From: UBA6382 sp963631415
GTDB taxonomy: Bacteria > Bacteroidota > Bacteroidia > Bacteroidales > Bacteroidaceae
Length of the DNA stretch: 16,062 nt
Assembly: GCA_963631415.1 (NCBI GenBank)
Contig: CAVGQS010000051.1
Span: 1 to 16,062, forward strand
Reading direction: 5' to 3'
Shown piece after piece: positions 1 to 7,888 of this stretch. A program made the position numbers and the translations under genes. How positions within the stretch are numbered: the stretch's first letter is position 1; each line of letters starts with the position of its first letter. The notes beneath the pieces are model-generated. The model was given only the letters and a program-made list of their open reading frames with translations, searched no databases and was not told the origin of the DNA.

Positions 1-118
1 GCAGCCCTGGTGGTTGGGGTTGCGGATTTGGTAAGAGTCTTGTAGTTTCGGGAGAGGGTAGCGGACAGCAATCGTTTATAATAGATTGCTCGCTTGAGTT
101 TTAGCGGACAGCAATGAT
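1..118. other. Left-edge segment with no supported gene
   Basis: No frame here has a credible start with a coding-like continuation. One minus-strand frame is open from about 75 to the window edge and reads TIAVRYPLPKLQDSYQIRNP, but it has only an ATT-type start and is cut off by the edge. One plus-strand frame is open from the edge to a stop near 104 and is low in information. Apart from the 14-bp repeats, nothing else is seen. Confidence 0.4.
59..115. repeat. 14-bp direct repeat TAGCGGACAGCAAT, two copies
   Basis: The sequence TAGCGGACAGCAAT occurs exactly at 59-72 and again at 102-115, in the same orientation and 43 bp apart start to start. The first copy also begins a small inverted repeat (AGCAATC at 67-73 with GATTGCT at 84-90). 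An exact 14-bp repeat at this spacing is unlikely by chance. It could be the residue of an insertion-sequence end or a dispersed intergenic repeat. No transposase is visible in the window, so the origin is open. Confidence 0.6.
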
Positions 119-166
119 AAAAAAAAGGTCTCCCGACCATTCATCATGGTTGGGAGACCCTTTTTT
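119..166. terminator. Bidirectional rho-independent terminator
   Basis: A 13-bp stem is formed by GGTCTCCCGACCA (127-139) and TGGTTGGGAGACC (147-159), with a 7-nt loop and one G-T type pair. It is flanked by eight A residues on the left (119-126) and six T residues on the right (161-166), so it can end transcripts from either strand. On the minus strand it follows the small gene at 224-406 and probably ends the BspA-like transcript. On the plus strand it would stop anything entering from the left edge. Confidence 0.9.
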
Positions 167-223
167 GTTTGTTCTGCGCTACAAGCCCCGGATGTTATAC
201 GTTGCAGCACATAGTCCGTCATT

Positions 224-406
224 TTAGGGAAGTGTTGGGTCAGGCTCCTCCTGACTGTCGTCGAGACACCCTTCGAAGCCTTTGGAGCCTACGGTGCCGC
301 TATACTCCTTGCCGTCAGACGATTCCTTGATGTCAGACGCGCACAGGGGCATGGCGGGCAGTATGGCATGTCGGCTGAGGGAGGGGGTGATGTATGTCTT
401 CTTCAT
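224..406 (-). CDS. Small hypothetical protein, 60 aa, downstream of the BspA-like gene
   Basis: This short protein begins MKKTYITPSL and has a Cys-containing segment (MPLCASDIK, about residues 19-27) followed by an acidic, Gly/Ser/Pro-rich tail ending in PDPTLP. Small Bacteroidales proteins that begin MKKTY.xP and carry an LCAS-like segment with a polar tail are common; their function is unknown to me. The start lies 25 nt after the stop of the BspA-like gene, with no terminator between them, and a strong terminator follows its stop, so the two are probably co-transcribed. The N-terminus is not a convincing signal peptide because the hydrophobic stretch is short. I infer that it is a real gene from the family-like N-terminus and its position. 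No function can be assigned. Confidence 0.65.
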   Translation of the reverse strand: MKKTYITPSLSRHAILPAMPLCASDIKESSDGKEYSGTVGSKGFEGCLDDSQEEPDPTLP

Positions 407-431
407 TTCGGCTGTTGTGTTGGGGGTTGCT

Positions 432-3400
432 TTATTTCACTGTGTATTTCTTGCCGTTGACGATGTAGATGCCGGCGGGGAGTCCCACGAGGCACTCCGA
501 CGAATTGGCGGCTCGGCGCACGAGGTTGCCGTTGGCGGAGTAGACGTTGACGGGGGCGTCGGGGTCTATCTCGCCGTTGGTAATGTGGCCCACGCCGGTG
601 ATGAGGTCGTTCTCTTCAAAGCGTACGGAGAGGCTGGAGTTGCTGACCTCCTTGAGGTGGAGGTAGGCGCGCATGGAGGGCACGGTGGCTCCCTCTGCCA
701 GCTTGACGAACTGGCCCTCGGTGAAGCCGTCGGCGCTCTCACCCACATAGCCGTAGGCGTAGTGGTCGTTGGTGATGGTGAGGGTGTGGTAGGTGCCCAC
801 AAAGTTGTCTTCGTTGCTGCTGCTCTCGCGGCTCACCTCCACGTCTACGCCGGCGTAGGTGGCTATCTTGCTCGCTTTGGGTATGAAGAGGTAGGCGGTG
901 TTGGGCTCTGTCTTCTCCACTCGGGTGAGCGTCACCTCCATGGTGACGGTGTTGAAGCCCTTGAAGCGGTAGAAGGAACCAAGGTTGGCGGCCTGCTCCT
1001 TGGAGAGTCCGTAGGGCAGGAAGACGGTAGACTTGACGCCGGTGTTGAACTGCCGGCCGGTGCTGGCGTAGTTGGCGTGGAAGGCGTAGGGCACTGCCAC
1101 GGTGGCGCGGTCGGCTATCTGGTAGTCCTGACACCAGGCTGAGGTGGCAGAAGTGCTGGTGGCGTCGTTGCCTGTCTCGTCGTTGCTCGAGGCATCATTG
1201 CTTGAAGCGTCGTTCGCCTCGCTGTCGGTGGCAGGCATATTGACCACGTTGACGTTGGAGAACTGCTGGTGGCCTCTGGGCATGAAGATGAGGGTGTTGA
1301 GCGGCGTGCCGTTGAAGATGCCGTCATAGCGGTCAAATTCGTCGATGGAGAGGTCTGCAGTGTTGGTCATGTCCACATACTGCAGGTTGGTGCAGCCGTT
1401 GAAGGCGTCGTTGCCAAGCTTGGTGATGCCCTTGGGCATTACCACCTTTTCGAGCGCTGTGCAGCCTTGGAAGAGGGAGTCTGCCACATACTTCACGCCG
1501 GTGAAGCAGCGCAGCTGGCGGGCGTCCTTGAGCTGTGTGTTGCCGGTGAACCAGCCGTCGAGGTAGTTGACGCGCTCGGCAGTGAGGGTGTCGAGCACGC
1601 AGTGCATGGCGGCGGCGCGGAAGAAGGCGTCGTCGGTGAAGTTGGCCTTGACGGCATTGGTGTGCTGCTGCAGCAGGTCGTCAGACGCCACTGCGTTCTG
1701 CAGCGAGCGCGTGGTGTGGATGTTTTCTACGTAGTTCTCCTTGTTGTACATCACTCCGGCAGTGGAGCCGAAGGCGTTGCTTGCAAACTCGGGTATGCTG
1801 GTGGAGGTGATGGCCAGCGAGGTGAGCCGGGGCGAGTCTTCGAGGGCGAATTTCTCCACTGTGCGCATGCTCTCGCCCAGGATGACGGTGTTGAGGTTGT
1901 CGCACTTGGAGAGTGAGTATTTGCACAGTTTGGTGACGCTGCTTGGCAGTATGAGTTTCTCCAGTTTGTCGCAGTTGTAGAAGGCGTAGGGCGGCATCAC
2001 GTTGTCTTCCTCCAGTTCGGCGTCGCCGTCGTCAGCCACCTTAATATAGCTGCCCGTAGGTTTCTGTATCTGCGCTTCGCTGAGGTCCAGGTAGCGCAGC
2101 TGGGCATTGGGCATCTCAGTGTCGCTGAACGAGGTGGAGCCAGCCAGGCAGTGCAGCACGGCCATGTCGATGTCGGTAATGGGACCCACCACCTTGAGGC
2201 GGCGCAGGTTGGAGATGTCGGCGCCTGCCAGGCTCGTGATGCTGTGGTCGCTGGTGGTGGCGGTGAGGCCGAGTTTCGCCGCCAGCGTGCCCTGTGCATC
2301 TACCCTGACGGTGAGGAGCGAGTCGGTCTGCTGGTATGACAAGATATGGTCGCGGTATTTGTTCCACTGCGGGTGGCTGAGGTATTTCTCCAGCATGTTG
2401 TCGAGCACGTAGATGCGGAAGTCCTCCGGCAGGCTGGCAAACATCGTCTCCTCGTCCGAGTTGGGGGCTTCGCCCTCCAGTTCGGGCACGGTGTCGGCAA
2501 GCATGGTGATCGACTTGAGCTGGCCGCAGCCGTCAAAGGCGCCCTGCCCTATCGTCTGCACGCTGATGGGCACGGTGATGCGCTGCAGGCTGTCGCAGCC
2601 GCTGAAGGCTCCGGCTTCGAAGTCGGTGACCGACGAGAAGCGCAGCAGGTCGTCCATGTTCTTGATATTCTTGTTGCCCTTAAATATGGTGTGCAGGTTT
2701 TCCACAGAGGCCATGTCGTAGGCCGTGACAATCTGGTTGCGCGCCAGCGTGCGGAAGGCCTCGTCGTCCATGAAGAGGCTGTTGCATGAGTTGGCGCGCT
2801 GGCCGAACGCCGTAGCGGCGCTGTAGGTGGCGTTGGCGCTGTAGGGCACGTAGATGTCTGACTTGTCGTCGTCGCGCGAGATGAAGTGGGAGGTTCCGGG
2901 CTTGTCGGCCAGGAAGACGGCGTTCTTGATATACGGGCTGTAGTCCATGAGGTTCAGCACGCCGGTGGAGAGATAGGGCGCGGCCACGCCTGCGAAGTTT
3001 TCGGGAAATACCACCAGATTGAGGTTGGAGTTGGTAGCGGCTCGGCAGAGGTAGTAGTCCTTGCCCCACATGAGCGTCTCAAGTTGTCCCCAGTCGTATG
3101 CCACCTCGCCGTTTGCGAACGAGAAGGACTCGAGACCGTTGCCGTTGCTGTCCTTGATGGGACACAGGTCAAAGTAGCCGTCGGGGGTCTTATAGAAGAT
3201 GCTGCTCTGCCCGTCGGAAAAGTCGTCCATCACAGCCTCGCTGAGGTCCAGATATTTCAGGTTGCCGCGGTCAGGGTGCATCATGTCCATCATGAGGAAC
3301 ATGTCGGCCTGGTTGTAGGGGCCTATCACCTTGAGCGAATCTACGTCGCGCCACTCTTCGTCGACCGATGACTCGAGGGTGAAAGACAAGGCCTGCGACA

Positions 3401-6400
3401 ATCCGTCCATATAGCTGTGGGTAGTTGCGGTCACGCCAAAGTAGCGGTCCAGGTCTTGGGCTCTGTCGCACTTGACTGTGACGAGTCCCGTGAAGTTCTT
3501 CTGGTCGCTGATGCCGTTGATGTGGTTCTTGTAGTAGGGCAGCTGTGTCTTGTATTGGTCTACGAGCGAGTCGGGCACGTAGATGACGTAGTCGCTGCCC
3601 ACGCCGTCGAAAGCCGTCTGGTCTATGGTGACCTCTGAGGGCGAGGCGCAGTTGAGTTCTATGCTCTTGAGCCTGGTGCAGTTCTTGAAGGCCTCGGCCC
3701 CGATGGTGGTGGTCTGCTCGCTGAAGCTGATGCGGCGCAGCCTTGTGCCCTCAAAGGCGTTGGCGCCCACCTTCTGCACGGTGTAGGGTATGTTGATTTT
3801 CCAGAGGTTGGTGAGTCCGGCAAACTGCTGGTCGGGTATCGACTTGAGGTAGTCGTCGCAACCGGTCATGAAGCTCAGCAGCGAATATTTCTCGAGGTTG
3901 GTCACCAAGGCTTTGTCGTCATCGTCGAGTTCGCTGGCTTTCTTGAGCTTTGTGGGGTGGCTGAAGGTCTGCAGGTCTATGTCGTCAAATTCGTCGTAGC
4001 CGTCGTTGAGCATATATTTTATCTCGTCGTTCTCGAAGAAGTATGGTCTGATATACTCGGCGTACTGGCTCCAGCCAGGATCGCTGAGGAAATCCTCGTA
4101 TTTGTCTACGTCTACCAGTATGCGCAGGTCTTCTGAACATCCGTCAAAGACGCCCTTGCCAATGGGTATGTTGGCGGGACCGAGTCCGTAGCAGGTGTCG
4201 TCGCCGTCCCATTTGTGGAAGAGCATGCACACCTCCTTGAGGTTGGAGCAGTTGGCAAAGCACGAGTCGCGCAGCTCTATGTTGACGGAGGCGTCCTCGT
4301 TGTCGCCAAAGCGGCCCTCGGCCATGTCCTGGAAGTGGAGGGTCTGCAGATATTGGTTGCCGTAGTAGGCTTTCTCCTTGACGTAGGTGGTGTGGTAGTC
4401 GTACACCGAGCCGGGATCTACGGTGATCCTGACGCTGGTCTTGGTGGCGTCCTTGGGGCCTATCACGTGTGTCTGCCACACTTTGTCGGTGCCGCTGTCG
4501 AGCAGCGAGTTGTTGATGAGGTTATAGCCGTAGTTGATGCCCTCGCTGTCGAATGCCACCGGCTCCGACCAGTTGTCCACCACAAAGCGGTCCTTATACT
4601 GGCTCCAGATGGAGTCGTTGAGGAAGTCCTCGAGCTTCTCTTTGGCTATGTGTATCTTGAAGTCTGATGCGCAGTTGTCGAAAACGTGCGAGCCCATGAG
4701 CCTGAAGTTGTTGGGGCCCAGCGCGTAGCTTTCGTTGGCCTTGCGGTCCAGGTAGATATACATGTTGAGGCTCTTGAGGTTTGAGCAGCCCTCAAAGGCG
4801 CGGTCGGGCACGGTGACGCAGAGCGAGGTGTACTGCGTGGCGCCGGGGTACTCAATGTCGTAGAAGTTGATTTTGGTGATTTTCTGGTTGCCCTTCACGG
4901 CGTTTTCGCCAATGGCTATGGTGCGGTAGTTGTAGACCCTGCCAATGTCGTTGTATATCTTCATCTCGCCGTCGCTGGGCAGGTCGCTGTTGTCCACGCC
5001 CTTGATATACATCTTATATATAACGTAGGTGTCTTTCACCTTCTGCGGGGTCATCCAGCTCAGTGGCGAGTAGCTCTCGTAGTTGTTGGGGTCGCCCAGC
5101 AGTTCGGCCTGCTTGTCTTCGAAGGTCGACGACTGCAGGTACTTGGTGTTGTTGAGCGACAGCTCTGTCTGCAGCTTGCTGGCGGCAGCCTGGCTAGCAT
5201 AGTGGATGTAGGAGAAGATGGGCTTGAACTTCTGGGACAGCATCGCGCCCTTGGCGAAGGGCCAAATGGTGCCGTCCACTATTTCCTTGACGAAGGCCCG
5301 CTTCTCCAAGTCGAAGAGCACCCACTTGGAGCCGATGGCGCCAGTCATGATCGACATGGCGTTCTTGATGATGGCGCCGAGTCCGTCGAGGCCCGCGTCG
5401 TCGCAGAGGATTAAGGCTGAAGACGCCCCCAGATAGTTCACCGTGGAGTAAAACATGTCGGAGAGGAACTTGTGCGTGATCGTCTCACTCCAGCCCACGC
5501 CGTAGCTGAGGAAACCGGAGGCATACGACGTCAGTGCCGCTATGGCCGCGGCATAGGCGGCCTGCACGGGTATGTTGAGCAGCGAGTACTGCAGCCTCAC
5601 CACCTTGTCGTTGGGCATGTTGTTTACTATCGTGGCGGCGTAGTCATAGATGAGGCCGTCCTCAGTGAACGAGCTGTTGGCGGTGGGCGCAAACTCCCAC
5701 ACGCGTATGTACTTCTCGTAGCGCGACCAGTCGGGATCTTCCATAAATTCCTGGTAGCGCTCAGGCGCCACGCGTATGGTGAAGGTAGAGTCGCAGCCGT
5801 CAAACACGTCCTTGCCGATGAAGACGTCAGCCGGGCCAAGCGTCTCGTAGTGGTCGGTGCCGTCGGTCACGAAGTAGACCATGCTGAGCGTCTTGAGGTT
5901 CGTGCACCCCGCAAAGGCGCGGTCGGGTATGGCCATGCGCAGTCCGTAGTGGCTGCTGCAGGCGTAGTTGTTGGGCAGGTCCTGGAAGGTGATGGACTTC
6001 ACGTCGGTGTTGCCCACAAAGGCGGTGGGGCTCACGGCTATGGTGCGGTAGTTGTAGTAGGAGCCGAAGTCGTTTACTATGGTCATCACGCCGTTTTCGT
6101 CGTCCACGAGGTCTTCGTCTGAGCCGCCCAGAAACTTGTAGTAGACATTGCACACGTCGGGGCTCACCAGCAGTTCGTCGATGCTGAAGTTCTGGCTGGT
6201 GATGCTCTGCTCAAGCGAGAGCAGATAGGTCCTGAGGGCTTCATTTTCGCTGTTCTTGAAGCCCTTCTTGGTGCTGGGGTTGATGATGTCGCTGTAGAGT
6301 ATGCCCTTGTAGGAGGCGCCGTCGGTGTTTTCGGTCACGTAGCCGGTGATGCGGCTGGCGTATTGTTTCCAGCCGTAGATGGAGTCGTTGCGGAACTCCT

Positions 6401-7565
6401 CTATCAGCTCTGACGACACCCTTATCCACAGGTTTGAGTCGTTGGCGAAGACTCCCTTGCCCAGCGGCACCTGGCTGGGCGTCAGGGCGGTGGGCTCGCT
6501 GTTGCTGGTGTGGAGGGTCACGATGTCCACCACGCGCAGGTTCTTGCAGTTGGCAAAGGCGGAGTCGCCCAGCGCTATGCCAGTCTTGAGGTGGTCGGTC
6601 GTAAACATGTCGCTGATGCTCACCTGGGTCAGCACAGAGTCGCCCTTGAAGGCGTGGGCCCACACCTTGCTTGTGTGGTAGTAGACGGAGTAGGTGGAGG
6701 CGGAGACGATGGGCACTATCTGCGCATTGTAGACGGTCAGCTTGCCGTTGTTGCTCTGCAGGTAGCTCTCGTCGGCACCGTTGATATGGGTGTAGTGAAA
6801 CTCTATGTCGTTGCCGTTCACCTGGTGTTTCACGGTATTCTCCGAACACGTCGCGTTGTGTATGCGGTCGTAGTCGTAGATGGCGCCGTCCTGCGTAAAC
6901 TGTTTGTAGCGCATGGAGGTCACGGGCTTGATGAGATCCTTGTACTTCTTCCAGTATTGGTCGTTGATGTAGTCGTCGTAGTACTCCACGTCGACCAGAA
7001 TGACCACGTTGGGGCTGCCGTCAAAGATGCCGTTGCCGGTGGGGCGCACCCAGGCGGGGGGAATCATCACGTCGTGGCCGTTCACGTTATACCTCATGTA
7101 GATGGTCTTGAGGTTGGGGCAGTTGGCCATGCAGCTGTCCTCCAGCTCCATGTCGATGGCCTCGTAGATGGTGGTGCCGCTGCAGCACAGGTCCTTAAAC
7201 TCCACCGACTCGAGGGTCTTGTTGCCCTTGAAGGCGTTTTTGGCTATGAGATCTGTGTGGTAGTTGTAGACCTGGCCTATGTCGGTATAGATGGCTATGT
7301 TCTTGCCCGTGGTGCCGGTCACCTTCATGTGGTAGTGCTTGTAGTCCATGGGGAACGACTCCACATTGCTGGTCTTCCACTCGCCGTTCTCGTAGATGGC
7401 GGTGTAGGTCACGTTCTCCTCCGTATAGCTGTCGTCGGCAAGGGTTCTCTGCACGTTGCCGCACAGCAGCAGCAGCGTGAGCGCGATGAGTGAGCCAAAT
7501 CGGCTCGCCTTCCCCTTCGTCAGGTTGTCTTTGCAGTGCATCACTCTTCTCGTTTTTGTCTTCAT
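432..7565 (-). CDS. Giant BspA-like leucine-rich-repeat surface protein
   Basis: This secreted or surface protein has about 2,377 residues. A basic N-region and a hydrophobic core (about residues 24-43, cleavage likely after TLA) form a signal peptide. BspA-type LRR units (AF.GC..L..I) run through most of the protein. Residues 90-1175 hold five related modules, each containing an IGxVYNYHT-like strand, an AFxGN unit, an FAxCxNLK unit, an FDGC unit and a closing segment like DPxWSQYxxYI. Residues about 642-820 interrupt module four with an Ala-rich, helical, non-LRR segment. Two copies of a domain containing L-K-V-x-GP and L-x-YLDLSEA lie near 1356-1446 and 1750-1833. An Asn/Asp/Ser-rich linker (about 2112-2142), a beta-rich domain and a terminal GIYIVNGKK sorting-like tail follow. 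BspA proteins bind host matrix proteins or other bacteria, which is inferred here. An upstream in-frame start at 7583 is too close to the promoter; a start at 7541 is also possible. Confidence 0.9.
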   Translation of the reverse strand: MKTKTRRVMHCKDNLTKGKASRFGSLIALTLLLLCGNVQRTLADDSYTEENVTYTAIYENGEWKTSNVESFPMDYKHYHMKVTGTTGKNIAIYTDIGQVYNYHTDLIAKNAFKGNKTLESVEFKDLCCSGTTIYEAIDMELEDSCMANCPNLKTIYMRYNVNGHDVMIPPAWVRPTGNGIFDGSPNVVILVDVEYYDDYINDQYWKKYKDLIKPVTSMRYKQFTQDGAIYDYDRIHNATCSENTVKHQVNGNDIEFHYTHINGADESYLQSNNGKLTVYNAQIVPIVSASTYSVYYHTSKVWAHAFKGDSVLTQVSISDMFTTDHLKTGIALGDSAFANCKNLRVVDIVTLHTSNSEPTALTPSQVPLGKGVFANDSNLWIRVSSELIEEFRNDSIYGWKQYASRITGYVTENTDGASYKGILYSDIINPSTKKGFKNSENEALRTYLLSLEQSITSQNFSIDELLVSPDVCNVYYKFLGGSDEDLVDDENGVMTIVNDFGSYYNYRTIAVSPTAFVGNTDVKSITFQDLPNNYACSSHYGLRMAIPDRAFAGCTNLKTLSMVYFVTDGTDHYETLGPADVFIGKDVFDGCDSTFTIRVAPERYQEFMEDPDWSRYEKYIRVWEFAPTANSSFTEDGLIYDYAATIVNNMPNDKVVRLQYSLLNIPVQAAYAAAIAALTSYASGFLSYGVGWSETITHKFLSDMFYSTVNYLGASSALILCDDAGLDGLGAIIKNAMSIMTGAIGSKWVLFDLEKRAFVKEIVDGTIWPFAKGAMLSQKFKPIFSYIHYASQAAASKLQTELSLNNTKYLQSSTFEDKQAELLGDPNNYESYSPLSWMTPQKVKDTYVIYKMYIKGVDNSDLPSDGEMKIYNDIGRVYNYRTIAIGENAVKGNQKITKINFYDIEYPGATQYTSLCVTVPDRAFEGCSNLKSLNMYIYLDRKANESYALGPNNFRLMGSHVFDNCASDFKIHIAKEKLEDFLNDSIWSQYKDRFVVDNWSEPVAFDSEGINYGYNLINNSLLDSGTDKVWQTHVIGPKDATKTSVRITVDPGSVYDYHTTYVKEKAYYGNQYLQTLHFQDMAEGRFGDNEDASVNIELRDSCFANCSNLKEVCMLFHKWDGDDTCYGLGPANIPIGKGVFDGCSEDLRILVDVDKYEDFLSDPGWSQYAEYIRPYFFENDEIKYMLNDGYDEFDDIDLQTFSHPTKLKKASELDDDDKALVTNLEKYSLLSFMTGCDDYLKSIPDQQFAGLTNLWKINIPYTVQKVGANAFEGTRLRRISFSEQTTTIGAEAFKNCTRLKSIELNCASPSEVTIDQTAFDGVGSDYVIYVPDSLVDQYKTQLPYYKNHINGISDQKNFTGLVTVKCDRAQDLDRYFGVTATTHSYMDGLSQALSFTLESSVDEEWRDVDSLKVIGPYNQADMFLMMDMMHPDRGNLKYLDLSEAVMDDFSDGQSSIFYKTPDGYFDLCPIKDSNGNGLESFSFANGEVAYDWGQLETLMWGKDYYLCRAATNSNLNLVVFPENFAGVAAPYLSTGVLNLMDYSPYIKNAVFLADKPGTSHFISRDDDKSDIYVPYSANATYSAATAFGQRANSCNSLFMDDEAFRTLARNQIVTAYDMASVENLHTIFKGNKNIKNMDDLLRFSSVTDFEAGAFSGCDSLQRITVPISVQTIGQGAFDGCGQLKSITMLADTVPELEGEAPNSDEETMFASLPEDFRIYVLDNMLEKYLSHPQWNKYRDHILSYQQTDSLLTVRVDAQGTLAAKLGLTATTSDHSITSLAGADISNLRRLKVVGPITDIDMAVLHCLAGSTSFSDTEMPNAQLRYLDLSEAQIQKPTGSYIKVADDGDAELEEDNVMPPYAFYNCDKLEKLILPSSVTKLCKYSLSKCDNLNTVILGESMRTVEKFALEDSPRLTSLAITSTSIPEFASNAFGSTAGVMYNKENYVENIHTTRSLQNAVASDDLLQQHTNAVKANFTDDAFFRAAAMHCVLDTLTAERVNYLDGWFTGNTQLKDARQLRCFTGVKYVADSLFQGCTALEKVVMPKGITKLGNDAFNGCTNLQYVDMTNTADLSIDEFDRYDGIFNGTPLNTLIFMPRGHQQFSNVNVVNMPATDSEANDASSNDASSNDETGNDATSTSATSAWCQDYQIADRATVAVPYAFHANYASTGRQFNTGVKSTVFLPYGLSKEQAANLGSFYRFKGFNTVTMEVTLTRVEKTEPNTAYLFIPKASKIATYAGVDVEVSRESSSNEDNFVGTYHTLTITNDHYAYGYVGESADGFTEGQFVKLAEGATVPSMRAYLHLKEVSNSSLSVRFEENDLITGVGHITNGEIDPDAPVNVYSANGNLVRRAANSSECLVGLPAGIYIVNGKKYTVK

Positions 7566-7587
7566 TCGGCCACAATAAACCAAGGTG

Positions 7588-7595
7588 CAAAAGTA
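7588..7595 (-). promoter_or_regulatory. Bacteroidetes -7 promoter element for the BspA-like gene
   Basis: Read on the minus strand, these bases are TACTTTTG, an exact match to the Bacteroidetes consensus TAnnTTTG. Transcription would begin near 7580, leaving a leader of about 15 nt before the start at 7565 or about 40 nt before the one at 7541. It also argues against the start at 7583. No clear TTTG -33 element is visible at the expected distance. Confidence 0.6.
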
Positions 7596-7706
7596 CGAGT
7601 TTATTTAATAAGGTATAGGGAGCCGCACCGATTTTTTGCCCGCCGCACCCCAGTTTTTGCCACGCGGCGAGCATTATTCTTAAAAAAATTAGAAACAAAA
7701 CCACAC

Positions 7707-7739
7707 TTTGGCACAGCGTTTGTTTGTTTTATAATTGTG
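7707..7739 (+). promoter_or_regulatory. Possible rmuC promoter
   Basis: TTTG at 7707-7710 is followed after 21 nt by TAATTGTG at 7732-7739, which differs from TAnnTTTG at one position. Spacing fits the Bacteroidetes -33/-7 layout. It would give a long leader of roughly 140 nt before the ATG at 7889, so a closer promoter that I do not recognise is possible. Confidence 0.3.
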
Positions 7740-7888
7740 AGTTCACAGAACATATTTCCCTCTAAAACAAGATTTAGGCAGCCTGTCTCGGCGCTTGTGG
7801 GATAGTTTCCGCTGCAGGCAGGCTAAAAAATGAAAGGGATTGGGGGAATGCTGACTCACAAATAGTTGTTAATTAATTAAAATGTTTT

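Larger units (their letters stand above)
7584..7888. other. Divergent intergenic region between the BspA-like gene and rmuC
   Basis: This 305-bp gap between diverging genes is AT-rich and should hold the promoters of both. The minus-strand -7 box is at 7588-7595 and a weaker plus-strand candidate lies at 7707-7739. No hairpin with a T-tract, small ORF or repeat was seen in the remainder. Confidence 0.6.

Noticed and set aside
1..75. A minus-strand frame reading into the left edge
   Set aside because: It has no standard start codon and is too short to judge; it may be part of a repeat element.
6510..7493. A 327-codon plus-strand open frame opposite the BspA-like gene
   Set aside because: It is Val/His/Gly-rich with no domain and lies opposite well-formed LRR modules, so it is a codon-bias shadow. 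Similar frames at 282-1142, 1269-1916 and 5472-6122 were rejected for the same reason.
7457..7565. Lipoprotein reading of the BspA-like N-terminus (LLLLCGN)
   Set aside because: A cysteine follows the hydrophobic core, but the residue just before it is Leu rather than a small residue, and a good signal peptidase I site (TLA) follows. The C-terminal sorting-like tail also fits a non-lipidated protein.
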